64,000 nt of DNA from an uncultured Nodularia sp. (GTDB lineage Bacteria; Cyanobacteriota; Cyanobacteriia; Cyanobacteriales; Nostocaceae), in contig CAIWDD010000059.1 in the NCBI GenBank assembly GCA_903911355.1, forward strand, positions 1-64,000, written 5' to 3'. The stretch's first letter is position 1. Every line of letters begins with the position of its first letter. The position numbers and the translations under genes are program-made. This document shows, in pieces, positions 8,302 to 16,564 of the stretch. The notes beneath the pieces are model-generated. The model had not been told where the DNA came from, made no database searches, and saw only the letters and a list, made by a program, of their open reading frames with translations.

Positions 8302-9068
8302 TCTGGCAAACTACTGTGTAAAACTATCAAACTTTGCGCCAATTGACTGAGGCGGGTTTCTAGATATTGTTTGCGCCCTAAAAGTTGACGTAATTTTTGG
8401 TAACGGGCGATCGCCACGCTCACTATGGGTAATTCATCTGCTGGACAAGGACGTGACCAAACTTTACCAGCAGCATCCAAACCACAAAGATTATAACCAG
8501 TGCGGGGGGATTGATCAGGATTTCTACAAATCTCCTCTACATATTCCATCAGGCGGTCAACTTCCCCATGGCGGAGTGTCGCAGTTCCTCCTGGTTCTGG
8601 TTCTTTGACATGGGATTCTAACCAGCCATTAATAATCGGTCCTTCTAAGTAAATCTTTTGAATCTGTTCTATTATTGTTTGTAGTTCTGTTTGCCAACCA
8701 GTGATATGTTGCCCTATGTCTTGCAGTATATTCGTGGCTAATGCCGGATTAGCGCCGTGGCGATGACTACTAAAGCTAGGATGTTTAAATTTGGGTAAGT
8801 TGGGGGTTTTGCCACCCATCTGATGGGCGGGAAAGGTTTGCACACAGTGATGTTGTCCAACTAAATTCTCAACGCCCGAATGCTCACTAGGGGATACTGC
8901 GCCTAGTTCGTCGGTGTCTTTTTTACGTGAGGTAGATTCCGCCCCCCCGGTGCTAATCCTAAAGGAGAAAGACGACTTTAACGAATCACCGGCTGGGGTG
9001 GTTGTAGTAGTACTACGATTGCCTAAATCATGTAAGGTGGCTTCAATACGTTTTAAACCTGTTTTCAT
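8298..9068 (-). CDS. Conserved-looking protein of unknown function
   Basis: About 256 residues, not recognised. The first 100 residues are low-complexity (Ser/Thr/Pro/His-rich) and probably disordered. The second half looks folded: a helical stretch LQDIGQHITGWQTELQTIIEQ, then GYNLCGLDAAGKVWSRPCP and a C-terminal helix pair. The ATG at 9068 has CAGGAT just upstream; a further ATG lies at 9089. It is divergent from cobU with about 90 bp between them, so the two may share a control region, though nothing links it to cobalamin. The last codons abut the IS-like right end, so the C-terminus may have been altered. Confidence 0.65.
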   Translation of the reverse strand: MKTGLKRIEATLHDLGNRSTTTTTPAGDSLKSSFSFRISTGGAESTSRKKDTDELGAVSPSEHSGVENLVGQHHCVQTFPAHQMGGKTPNLPKFKHPSFSSHRHGANPALATNILQDIGQHITGWQTELQTIIEQIQKIYLEGPIINGWLESHVKEPEPGGTATLRHGEVDRLMEYVEEICRNPDQSPRTGYNLCGLDAAGKVWSRPCPADELPIVSVAIARYQKLRQLLGRKQYLETRLSQLAQSLIVLHSSLPD

Positions 9069-9155
9069 AAAAATATCCTGAAATGTCATGTTTCCAGTAG
9101 TTTGGAAGAGTTCAGAATGCAGTCGTTGGGATAACCGTTATATTAGGATACAGTT

Positions 9156-9689
9156 TTGGGCAAAGTCATCTTAGTTACAGGACCAGCCAGGTCTGGTAAA
9201 AGTGAATGGGCGGAAACTCTGGCTATAAAGTCTGGTAAACCGGTGGTTTACGTCGCTACAGCCACTGAAAACCCAGAGGATACAGAATGGCAACAGCGTC
9301 TTCAAGAACACCAAAAACGTCGTCCATCACATTGGGTAACGCTTTTGGTACCTGTAGAATTATCGACTACTCTAGCAGATGCCCAGCCAAATACCTGCCT
9401 TTTGATTGATTCTTTGGGTACTTGGGTCGCTAATCTTCTCGAACAAGATGAGGATACTTGGAAAAACACTCTAACAGAGTTATTGGCAACGCTGCCACTG
9501 GTAGCTGCAAATATTATATTTGTGGCGGAGGAAACCGGTTGGGGTGTGGTTCCAGCTTACCCTCTTGGTCGCCAGTTTCGCGATCGCTTGGGTTCTCTCG
9601 TCCGCCAGTTAGGTGCTGTTTGTGAACCTGTTTATTTAGTTACGGGTGGTCATGTTCTCAATCTCAGCCTTTTGGGTACACCATTATGA
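9156..9689 (+). CDS. cobU: Adenosylcobinamide kinase/guanylyltransferase
   Basis: A 177-residue cytoplasmic enzyme that phosphorylates adenosylcobinamide and transfers GMP to it during assembly of the nucleotide loop of cobalamin or pseudocobalamin. Family marks: P-loop GPARSGKSEWAE (residues 9-20), YVATA, HQKRRPSHW containing the guanylylated-histidine region, LLIDSLGTWVANLL, and VAEETGWGVVP. The length is normal for CobU. The start is a TTG at 9156; no ATG lies in a better place. No cobalamin riboswitch is visible in the short upstream gap. Confidence 0.92.
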   Translation: MGKVILVTGPARSGKSEWAETLAIKSGKPVVYVATATENPEDTEWQQRLQEHQKRRPSHWVTLLVPVELSTTLADAQPNTCLLIDSLGTWVANLLEQDEDTWKNTLTELLATLPLVAANIIFVAEETGWGVVPAYPLGRQFRDRLGSLVRQLGAVCEPVYLVTGGHVLNLSLLGTPL

Positions 9690-9794
9690 CCGTCTTCTCA
9701 GCGCCCTGTCAGTTACTGTACCACTACTAAAATCTTAATTTGAAATTAAACATTCCCCCTTCAAAAATCCCCTGTAAAAATTTAAGATCATCCT

Positions 9795-10214
9795 ATGGCA
9801 ACTCAAAAAGAAGTAAGAGAGTATCTTGCCTACTGGTTTCAGTTGGGTAAGAAGGTGTTAACGGGCAACGGTCAGGCAAGTTTTTTGCCCGTACCTGTGC
9901 TGAAGGGTGATGGCTACAGTGAGGAATTTGAAGAATGTTGGCAAAAAATTATCTCTCAGACAACTGGCGAATGTTACCTTGATGGCACTTATGAAACCAT
10001 TAGCGAACTCCTAACACCAGCTTGGGAACTTTTACCTTGTGGCCGTTGTCAGATGCCAATACCCAAGCGTAACTTAGGAATGCCAGCTTTGTTATGTCCT
10101 TGCAATGATTTACCTACTTGGCCTAACAGTGAATTACCAGCGCCCCGCACCCCCGTTAATACCCAATCACATTTAATGTCAATTCGTAATCGGATTGAGA
10201 GTAATTACCGCTGA
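9795..10214 (+). CDS. Cys-cluster protein of unknown function
   Basis: A 139-residue protein, unrecognised. Its distinctive part is CGRCQMPIPKRNLGMPALLCPC, residues about 102-123. This has two CxxC/CxC pairs about 18 residues apart and could bind zinc. The N-terminal part (EYLAYWFQLGKKVL) looks helical. It lies 105 bp behind cobU on the same strand and may be co-transcribed. It ends just before the convergent rRNA methyltransferase gene. Confidence 0.65.
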   Translation: MATQKEVREYLAYWFQLGKKVLTGNGQASFLPVPVLKGDGYSEEFEECWQKIISQTTGECYLDGTYETISELLTPAWELLPCGRCQMPIPKRNLGMPALLCPCNDLPTWPNSELPAPRTPVNTQSHLMSIRNRIESNYR

Positions 10215-10231
10215 AAGGTCAGGTATCTAAA

Positions 10232-11014
10232 TTATTGGTAGGTTTTTTGCCGTTGCACCTCGTATAACATTAAAGCAGCTGCGATCGCCACATTCAAAGA
10301 CTCTACTCCTGGACTCAGGGGTATTTTCACTTGTTGGTCTGCCATTGCGGCTAAATCTGGCGACAACCCAGCCCCTTCATTCCCCAGTAAAATTAAACTC
10401 GGTTTTCGCCAGTCTACATCCCAGTAGGTTAAATTTGCTGTGGGTAGAGTTGCTACTACCTGCATTCCGGCTTGCTGACTTTGTTTGACTGTCCCTTGGA
10501 AATCTTCGGTTACTGCTGTGTTGACGCGAAACCACTGTCCTGCAGACGCACGTAAAACTTTGGGGCTGTCTACATCTACACTATCACTACTCAGCCATAA
10601 CCCCGTAGCGCCAGTGGCTGCAGCCGTGCGAATTATTGTCCCTAGATTACCTGGATCTTGAATAGTTTCCAGGGCGAGGACTAAACCAGTAAACGGCACT
10701 TGAGTTTGATTAATCCGCCGTTTTGCTGTGGCAATTACACCATCTGGTTGCACTGTGGTGGCGATCGCCTCTAAAATTTCTTTACTAACGATTTCTACCC
10801 TTTCACTGTGGCTACAAGCTGCTTCCCAGATTACCGGGTGGGAGATTTGCCATTCTGGCGTGCAACAGACTGTTACTAGTGGGTAATTCACCTGGCAAGC
10901 CTCCTGCAACAGGTGTGTTCCTTCCAGTAAACATAATTCTTGCTTATGACGCTCTTTGGTAGAGTGCAGCTTGCGGATTTGCTTGACTAAAGGGTTTTGG
11001 AGACTAGTTAACAC
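10232..11014 (-). CDS. TrmH/SpoU-family RNA methyltransferase
   Basis: A 260-residue SPOUT-class enzyme that transfers a methyl group from SAM to a ribose 2'-OH in rRNA or tRNA. N-terminal substrate-binding domain (SLQNPLVKQIRKLHSTKERH, FLLEG-like motif LCLLEGTHLLQEA), then the catalytic knot: motif 1 LALETIQDPGNLGTIIRTAAA, motif 2 LILLGNEGAGLS and motif 3 IPLSPGVESLNVAIAAALMLYE. These three motifs are all intact. The length matches the RlmB-like and plastid-type members. Which nucleotide it modifies cannot be told. The tRNA-Leu gene lies upstream on the same strand. Confidence 0.9.
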   Translation of the reverse strand: MLTSLQNPLVKQIRKLHSTKERHKQELCLLEGTHLLQEACQVNYPLVTVCCTPEWQISHPVIWEAACSHSERVEIVSKEILEAIATTVQPDGVIATAKRRINQTQVPFTGLVLALETIQDPGNLGTIIRTAAATGATGLWLSSDSVDVDSPKVLRASAGQWFRVNTAVTEDFQGTVKQSQQAGMQVVATLPTANLTYWDVDWRKPSLILLGNEGAGLSPDLAAMADQQVKIPLSPGVESLNVAIAAALMLYEVQRQKTYQ

Positions 11015-11076
11015 AATTAGATAGTTTTGATTTTGGATTAGTCCAATTTCAAAAGAATTTCACAATCAAACACTTA

Positions 11077-11158
11077 TGCGGAACCCGGGACTTGAACCCG
11101 GAAGCCTTGCGGCACTAGAACCTGAATCTAGCGCGTCTGCCAATTCCGCCAGTTCCGC
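11077..11158 (-). tRNA. tRNA-Leu (CAG)
   Basis: An 82-nt class II tRNA. The acceptor stem GCGGAAC/GTTCCGC, the anticodon stem CTAGA/TCTAG with loop TTCAGGT (anticodon CAG), the long variable arm and the T-arm CCGGGTTCAAGTCCCGG are all present. The discriminator is A. CCA is not encoded. Confidence 0.95.
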
Positions 11159-11430
11159 TGGCATTCATTTTGATCAACGATTCATCATTGTCACTTAAAT
11201 ATTTATTTTTGTCAAGTACCATCCCTAAATTATTCTTTCCACCTAGACTGGGGCAGGTCTGACCACCTCACAAAGCTTACTCCAGAATGTTTATAGACCT
11301 TAAGGAACCTGTGAATTCAAATTTATTAATACAAGATGTCTAAGAAAATGTAGACAAATTAACTCTTTACTGTAGAATCAAAACCAACTTCTAACCTATA
11401 AAATTACGTATTGTTTTTGGAGGTAGGCTT

Positions 11431-12798
11431 ATTAATCCTTCTAGCAGCTTACCAGATGCCAAGATTTCTCAGGAAGCGGACTCCTCAGTCTTGCAAATAC
11501 GGGGTAGGCATCCTTTACGAGGCCATGTGAAAATCAGTGGAGCTAAAAATTCCGCACTAGTGATTATGGCTGGATCTTTGCTGTGTTCAGGCGATTGTCG
11601 CATCCGCAATGTTCCATTACTGGCGGATGTAGAAAGAATGAGTGAGGTTTTGTCAGCTTTAGGTGTTCGCCTCACCAGAGAAGGTGACATTTTAGATATC
11701 AACGCCAGGGAAATTACCACATCCACAGCTCCTTACGAATTAGTTACCCAATTAAGGGCCAGTTTCTTTGCCATTGGGGCGATTGTGGCTCGGCTGGGGG
11801 TAGCACAAATGCCATTACCAGGTGGTTGTGCCATTGGAGCTAGACCAGTGGATTTACATGTGCGCGGTCTCGAGTCCATGGGGGCTCAAGTGCGGATTGA
11901 ACATGGCATTTGTCATGCCTATGTTCCAGGGAGTGGTGGTAGGTTAAAAGGGGCTAAAATTTACCTAGATAGCCCCAGTGTGGGAGCTACGGAAACTTTA
12001 ATGATGGCCGCCACCCTCGCGGATGGGGAAACCATTATTGAAAACGCGGCACGAGAGCCAGAAGTCGTGGATTTGGCTAATTTCTGCAACGGTATGGGGG
12101 CTAAGATTCAGGGTGCTGGCAGTAGTCAGATTAAAATAGTGGGTGTGACCAAGTTACATTCTATCGACTACAGTATTATTCCTGATCGCATTGAGGCGGG
12201 AACGTTCTTAGTAGCGGGAGCTATCACTGGTTCAGAAATTAGTATGTCTCCAGTGTTACCAAACCACCTGATTCCAGTAATTGCTAAATTGCGGAAAATG
12301 GGTTTAACGATCATGCAAGATGCACCAAACTGCTTACGTATCCTCCCCGCATCCAGCCTCAGAGCTACGGATATTGAAACTTTACCCCATCCTGGTTTTC
12401 CCACGGATATGCAAGCGCCATTTATGGCTTTACTAAGTGTGGCTGAGGGTGACAGCCTGATTAATGAGTCGGTGTTTGAAAATCGGCTGGGTCATGCGTC
12501 TGAGTTGAATCGCTTGGGAGCAGATATTCGGGTCAAGGGTAATACTGCCTTTGTGCGGGGAGTGCCGATTTTATCCGGTGCACCAGTTATAGGCGCAGAT
12601 TTACGGGCTTCCGCAGCATTAGTTTTAGCAGGGCTGGCAGCTGAAGGAGAAACGACATTTCAGGGATTACAGCATCTTGACCGCGGCTATGATCGAATTG
12701 ATCTGAAATTACAGCAACTAGGAGCGAAAATACTGCGCGTGGTTGCTGTACCACAAGATCCGGAATTAACTCCTACCAGCAGTACTCCCCCAGCCTAA
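11431..12798 (+). CDS. murA: UDP-N-acetylglucosamine 1-carboxyvinyltransferase
   Basis: MurA transfers enolpyruvate from PEP to UDP-GlcNAc, the first committed step of peptidoglycan synthesis, in the cytoplasm. Family marks: ISGAKNSAL, the catalytic-Cys loop [37 protein letters not shown] and [12 protein letters not shown]. Counting from the TTG at 11491 the protein has 435 residues and the catalytic Cys is 113. That TTG has no ribosome-binding site. GGAGG at 11419-11423 sits seven bases before an in-frame ATT at 11431, with 20 clean codons between, so I prefer the rare ATT start (455 residues). A homologue comparison would settle it. Confidence 0.93.
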   Translation: MNPSSSLPDAKISQEADSSVLQIRGRHPLRGHVKISGAKNSALVIMAGSLLCSGDCRIRNVPLLADVERMSEVLSALGVRLTREGDILDINAREITTSTAPYELVTQLRASFFAIGAIVARLGVAQMPLPGGCAIGARPVDLHVRGLESMGAQVRIEHGICHAYVPGSGGRLKGAKIYLDSPSVGATETLMMAATLADGETIIENAAREPEVVDLANFCNGMGAKIQGAGSSQIKIVGVTKLHSIDYSIIPDRIEAGTFLVAGAITGSEISMSPVLPNHLIPVIAKLRKMGLTIMQDAPNCLRILPASSLRATDIETLPHPGFPTDMQAPFMALLSVAEGDSLINESVFENRLGHASELNRLGADIRVKGNTAFVRGVPILSGAPVIGADLRASAALVLAGLAAEGETTFQGLQHLDRGYDRIDLKLQQLGAKILRVVAVPQDPELTPTSSTPPA

Positions 12799-12930
12799 AC
12801 TGGGGTAATCGGGGATCAGGGGCAATGAATGAATGGGTACTGGGGACTGGGGACTGGCACTCAGGACTCAGCACTCGTTATACTAGCTGTGGGAGGCTCT
12901 TGATCTTCTGTTTTTTCAGGTTGTTATATC

Positions 12931-13803
12931 ATGTCCTTGTTCAAAACTCCGCTCATCGGCTTAAAAGCTGACTCCTTTCGTCATCCATTAGACCTACAAG
13001 CCACCACATCTCTCAAGCAGATACCAGGTCTGGATATGATGGTGCGAAATTGGCTCGGACCGGTCGCCGAACAGGTTTTTTATGTGGAAAATATTGCCTC
13101 CAGTGTGTTGGTGGGTGAAAAACAATTGCCTGATTTATACCAATTATTGTTAGAAGCCTGCAAAATCCTGGATATAGACCCTCCCCAGTTATATATACGC
13201 CAACATCCGGCTCCTAATGCTTATACTTTTGCTATGCGGGGTAAGCAGCCTTTTATTGTCCTCCATACTTCTTTGGTGGAACTGTTGACCCCACAGGAAA
13301 TACAGGCGGTGATCGCCCATGAATTAGGACATCTTAAGTGTGACCACAGCGTTTATTTAACACCTGTGAATCTCTTGGTCTTAGCAGCTGCAATTGTCCC
13401 CAATGTGGGTACTTTTATCGCCCAAGCCATACAAACACAATTATTAGAATGGGTACGCTGTGCTGAGTTTACCTGCGATCGCGCTGCATTACTCGCCACC
13501 CAAGACCCCAAAGTTGTGATGTCAGTCTTAATGAAGTTAGCCGGTGGTTCCCCTACCCTAGCACCGCAACTTAATTTAGAGGCCTTTGTCGCCCAAGCTC
13601 GTGCTTACGATGACATTAGTAAAACCGAAATGGGGGAAATGGTCAAAGCCACTCGCACATCCCAATTAACTCATCCAGTCCCAGTTCTAAGAGCTAGAGA
13701 AATTGACCGTTGGTCTAGCAGCCAAGAATATCAATCTTTATTGCAAAATCATGGAAAATCTACCAGTGAAGTTACATCACCTGGAGGATGGCGCAATTGG
13801 TAG
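12931..13803 (+). CDS. M48-family zinc metalloprotease, HtpX-like
   Basis: A 290-residue peptidase. The zinc site HELGH is at residues 130-134 (VIAHELGHLKCDHS), and a third ligand is expected in the ECTCDRAA-like stretch EFTCDRAALLA near residue 183. A hydrophobic segment (residues about 145-170) follows the HEXXH, so the protein is probably membrane-associated and takes part in turnover of damaged membrane proteins. The ATG at 12931 is the only good start. A heptamer-type repeat (TGGGGACTGGGGACTGG) lies in the gap after murA. A hairpin with poly-T on the opposite strand lies just after the stop codon. Confidence 0.9.
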   Translation: MSLFKTPLIGLKADSFRHPLDLQATTSLKQIPGLDMMVRNWLGPVAEQVFYVENIASSVLVGEKQLPDLYQLLLEACKILDIDPPQLYIRQHPAPNAYTFAMRGKQPFIVLHTSLVELLTPQEIQAVIAHELGHLKCDHSVYLTPVNLLVLAAAIVPNVGTFIAQAIQTQLLEWVRCAEFTCDRAALLATQDPKVVMSVLMKLAGGSPTLAPQLNLEAFVAQARAYDDISKTEMGEMVKATRTSQLTHPVPVLRAREIDRWSSSQEYQSLLQNHGKSTSEVTSPGGWRNW

Positions 13804-13990
13804 GATAGGACAACACCAAAAAAAGGGGGAAGATTTTTTCTCTTCCCCCTTTGGGTGCTTTGTCAGCTTGTTTAAGTTTTTGGCGTAACATTTGTCTTTG
13901 CTTTTTCAGTTGGCGTTTTCTCGCAGAACCGCCCCTACCTTTATCGTTTCTCCCTTCTCTGCGGGGAGATTCCCATCTTTTCAGTTGCAT
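13772..13990 (-). CDS. Possible small, very basic protein
   Basis: A 72-codon frame whose first 50 residues are strongly basic (SARKRQLKKQRQMLRQKLKQ) with helical character, unlike chance translation of AT-rich sequence. Its last 20 codons run through a hairpin and the end of the convergent M48 gene and look non-coding. No ribosome-binding site is visible. It could be a short nucleic-acid-binding protein or an RNA gene read by accident; doubtful. Confidence 0.3.
   Translation of the reverse strand: MQLKRWESPRREGRNDKGRGGSARKRQLKKQRQMLRQKLKQADKAPKGGREKIFPLFLVLSYPTNCAILQVM
13814..13851 (-). terminator. Intrinsic terminator on the minus strand
   Basis: On the minus strand AAGGGGGAAGA pairs with TCTTCCCCCTT (13823-13851) and is followed directly by a run of T (plus-strand A run at 13818-13824). 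On the plus strand the hairpin is followed by TGGGTG, so it is much weaker in that direction. It implies a transcript entering from the right, that is, from the 13.9-14 kb region. Confidence 0.65.
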
Positions 13991-14082
13991 TGCTTGCTTA
14001 TTTGCTCGGGTTAACTTTCAACACACCTCAAGTCTAACATATATTGCCGAGAGGGTGTTGGAAGAGTGATGATTAGGGATTA

Positions 14083-14175
14083 GGGATTAGGATTAGGGGA
14101 AGCAAAAAAATCAAGTCCCATTCCCTTGTGAAGGGAATGGTGAGGGTGGGGTAAAACAATATTTGATACAGTAGT
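14083..14175. repeat. Fragment of the MITE-like family
   Basis: Contains a GATTAGG heptamer run followed by the reverse form of the family interior: CCCATTCCC/GGGAATGG palindrome, GTGAGGGTGGGGTAAAACAA and TATTTGATACA. Terminal inverted repeats are absent. The GATTAGG repeats before it (14068-14097) are a different short tandem repeat. Confidence 0.6.
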
Positions 14176-14259
14176 TACCAAGCTACCATATGTTTTACCT
14201 ATAGTTGATCTAATGCCTAACATTAGAGGTTGTATCTGTTCATCTGACTTTGTAATTAA

Positions 14260-14343
14260 TGGGCAGGAGGAGAATCGAACTCCTATGACCGCAAGGCCGC
14301 CACATTTTGAGTGTGGTGCGTCTACCAGTTTCGCCACCCGCCC
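14260..14343 (-). tRNA. tRNA-Leu (CAA)
   Basis: An 84-nt class II tRNA. The acceptor stem GGGCGGG/CCTGCCC, anticodon stem CCACA/TGTGG with loop CTCAAAA (anticodon CAA), long variable arm and T-arm are all present. Discriminator A. It is transcribed opposite to the tRNA-Gln gene 150 bp away. Confidence 0.95.
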
Positions 14344-14494
14344 TTAGTTTCAACTTCACTATTATATCCTATTTAACTGAATTTGCAACTGGTAAATCAA
14401 AAAAATTTAGAGGGGGAAAATTTTCGGAAATTTCTCGTCAAGGTACTTGACATTACCCCTGGTTAGGCTGCTATATTGTCATAGTGTGAATCAT

Positions 14495-14566
14495 TGGGGC
14501 GTAGCCAAGCGGTAAGGCAGCGGGTTTTGGTCCCGCCATCCCTAGGTTCGAATCCTAGCGCCCCAG
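14495..14566 (+). tRNA. tRNA-Gln (TTG)
   Basis: A 72-nt tRNA with acceptor stem TGGGGCG/CGCCCCA, anticodon stem GCGGG/CCCGC with loop TTTTGGT (anticodon TTG), and T-arm CTAGGTTCGAATCCTAG. The discriminator is G. CCA is not encoded. Confidence 0.95.
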
Positions 14567-14568
14567 TA

Positions 14569-14605
14569 AATAAGGAGTAGATTAATCTGCTCCTTATTTT
14601 TTTAT
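14569..14605 (+). terminator. Intrinsic terminator of tRNA-Gln
   Basis: AATAAGGAGTAGATT and AATCTGCTCCTTATT (14569-14598) form a near-perfect hairpin followed by TTTTTATTT. It ends the tRNA-Gln transcript. Upstream A residues let it work in the other direction too, for the gene that ends at 14612 on the minus strand. Confidence 0.8.
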
Positions 14606-14611
14606 TTATTG

Positions 14612-15085
14612 TTAGGGGGACTTTAAAGCTTGATCTAAAATTTGCCGAGCGTGTTCGGCTTTAGCTCTAGCTTCCTGGTAGCGTAAATTAGCCTGGGCAA
14701 AGTTTTTTAGGACTTTAAAACCTTCCTTGAGGCGATTAATTTCCTCTTCAGTTACGGGATTATCTGAAAACAAAACATCTACAGCGTGACGAATTTCTAG
14801 GGCTTCGGCGCGTGATTCCTGCACCTTCAGCTTGAGTGTGGCGAGATTATTCAAAATCTGAACAGCTTCTGTAATACTGTCCTCACCACTGACAGAAAAA
14901 TTTGTCTGTGGCTTCACCTCAATTAATTGTTGAGGGCCAAACCCCTCCTCCAATTCTGTGGGTAATTTACCAGCATCCATTAATTCCATCAGCTGATCCA
15001 TGGCTTTATCACGGGCTTTGGCTGAATCTTTTCCAGAAACAGTGAGCATAATTTCTGGACTTTGAGCGAGAGTATACTGAACCAT
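14612..15085 (-). CDS. Helical protein of unknown function
   Basis: About 157 residues from the ATG at 15085. A TTG 12 codons further up would add MAWLISNFSVLS, but has little support. The first third (SPEIMLTVSGKDSAKARDKAMDQLMELMDAGKLP) resembles a compact alpha/beta domain, and the rest is long helices ending AEHARQILDQALKSP with coiled-coil spacing. No signal peptide. I do not recognise a characterised family. It is monocistronic between two terminating structures. Confidence 0.65.
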   Translation of the reverse strand: MVQYTLAQSPEIMLTVSGKDSAKARDKAMDQLMELMDAGKLPTELEEGFGPQQLIEVKPQTNFSVSGEDSITEAVQILNNLATLKLKVQESRAEALEIRHAVDVLFSDNPVTEEEINRLKEGFKVLKNFAQANLRYQEARAKAEHARQILDQALKSP

Positions 15086-15232
15086 ACTTAGAACAGAAAA
15101 ATTGCTGATTAACCAAGCCAAGCGCCATAATCATAACATGAAGGCAGTACCAGGAACTCACAGGGGAAAGATGAGAATAAAACTCTATACTGAAAGAGGG
15201 ATATAAGTAAATTCTCACAGGAGGGAAGAATA

Positions 15233-16558
15233 GTGACTCCCAATCCCACCATCATGCAAGCTGTAGAAAAACTCGGTTACCGAGTGACTGTTGGTGATGT
15301 CTCAAGTCAGGGTGGCTTGAGTGTAGCGGAGGCGGGACAAGGTTTATTAGCCTTGGCTTCTGATGCGGGCGGACATTTACAAGTAGCAGAAACAGGCGAT
15401 ATTGTTTACCTGTTTCCGCGAAATTTCCGCGAAATATTACGTAATAAATACTTTCAGATGCGGTTGCAGGAATGGTGGAAAAAGGTCTGGGCAGTTCTTT
15501 TTTACCTGATTCGCATTTCTTTTGGTATTTTCTTAATTCTTTCTATTGTCTTGATTACTGTGACGATTATTATCATTGTGAATGCGGGGAGTTCAGATCG
15601 CAATGACAATGATCGAGACCGCAGTTCTGGGGGTGGTGGGTTATTCTTTTTTCCATTCCCAGATTTATTCTGGTACTTCAGCCCCAATTATAGCACCCGC
15701 TCCCAACAACGGCAGTACCAAAGACAGCAAGGAAGTAACTTGAATTTCTTTGAGGCTGTATTTTCCTTTTTGTTTGGCGATGGTAATCCAAATGCTAATT
15801 TAGAACAACGGCGATGGCAAGAAATCGGGACTGTGATTGGGAATAATCATGGTGCGGTGGTAGCAGAACAAATTGCTCCCTATCTGGATGACCTTGGGGA
15901 AACTTATACACGGGAGTATGAAGATTATATGCTGCCTGTGCTGACTCGTTTTAATGGACAACCAGAGGTCAGCCCAGAGGGGCAGATTGTCTATTATTTC
16001 CCAGAGTTGCAAGTTAAAGCCGCTAAAACAAGCACTGAGTTAGTACCCACCCATTTAGAAGAATATCCTTGGCGTTTTAGTGCCGCTGGTTCAGGACAAA
16101 TTATTCTGGCGGCTGGTTTGGGTGTACTCAATTTTGTGGCGGCTTTAATATTGGGAGGTTTAATAGCCGATGGGACAGCAGCGGCGCAATTGGGGGGATT
16201 AGTAGCTTTTGTAGAGGGGATTTATTGGCTATTGTTGGGTTATGGTGCGGGTTTCCTAGGTATCCCGTTAGTGCGTTATTTTTGGATTCAATGGCGCAAT
16301 AAAAAAATTGCTGCACGCAATCGCGATCGCTTGTATCAGGCTCAACTATTAGCAAATCCAGAGGAGACTTTACAGCGAAAAATCAACTACGCACAGCAAT
16401 TCGCTACAGAAAAAGTCATCGGTAGTGAAGATTTAGTTTATTCCACCGAAACGGACTTAATCGACCAAGAGCTTGAGGGTATGGCTAGGCCAAGCAACCT
16501 ATCGGCACAAATGGAGGCTGAATGGCAAAGGCGTTTACAACAAGGAAGGGAAGAGTAG
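15233..16558 (+). CDS. Membrane protein with two winged-helix-like domains
   Basis: A 441-residue protein starting at GTG 15233, with AGGAGGG (15220-15226) upstream. N-terminal domain about residues 5-65 (AVEKLGYRVTVGDVSSQGGL ending GDIVYLFPRNF) has winged-helix character. Two or three membrane segments follow (about 85-115), then a Ser/Gly/Asp-rich loop. A second winged-helix-like domain (about 190-265) ends in GQIVYYFPEL, followed by two further membrane segments (about 285-355) and a charged cytoplasmic tail. I know it only as a type of membrane protein conserved in cyanobacteria; function unknown. The 162-residue protein at 57932-58420 ends in a related domain. Confidence 0.75.
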   Translation: MTPNPTIMQAVEKLGYRVTVGDVSSQGGLSVAEAGQGLLALASDAGGHLQVAETGDIVYLFPRNFREILRNKYFQMRLQEWWKKVWAVLFYLIRISFGIFLILSIVLITVTIIIIVNAGSSDRNDNDRDRSSGGGGLFFFPFPDLFWYFSPNYSTRSQQRQYQRQQGSNLNFFEAVFSFLFGDGNPNANLEQRRWQEIGTVIGNNHGAVVAEQIAPYLDDLGETYTREYEDYMLPVLTRFNGQPEVSPEGQIVYYFPELQVKAAKTSTELVPTHLEEYPWRFSAAGSGQIILAAGLGVLNFVAALILGGLIADGTAAAQLGGLVAFVEGIYWLLLGYGAGFLGIPLVRYFWIQWRNKKIAARNRDRLYQAQLLANPEETLQRKINYAQQFATEKVIGSEDLVYSTETDLIDQELEGMARPSNLSAQMEAEWQRRLQQGREE

Positions 16559-16564
16559 AGTAAC

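Noticed and set aside
8134-8346. A 70-codon plus-strand frame
   Set aside because: It spans the IS-like right end and the opposite gene; at most its middle is the tail of a lost tnpB.
9090-9155. Cobalamin riboswitch before cobU
   Set aside because: The gap is too short and lacks any B12-box-like sequence that I can see.
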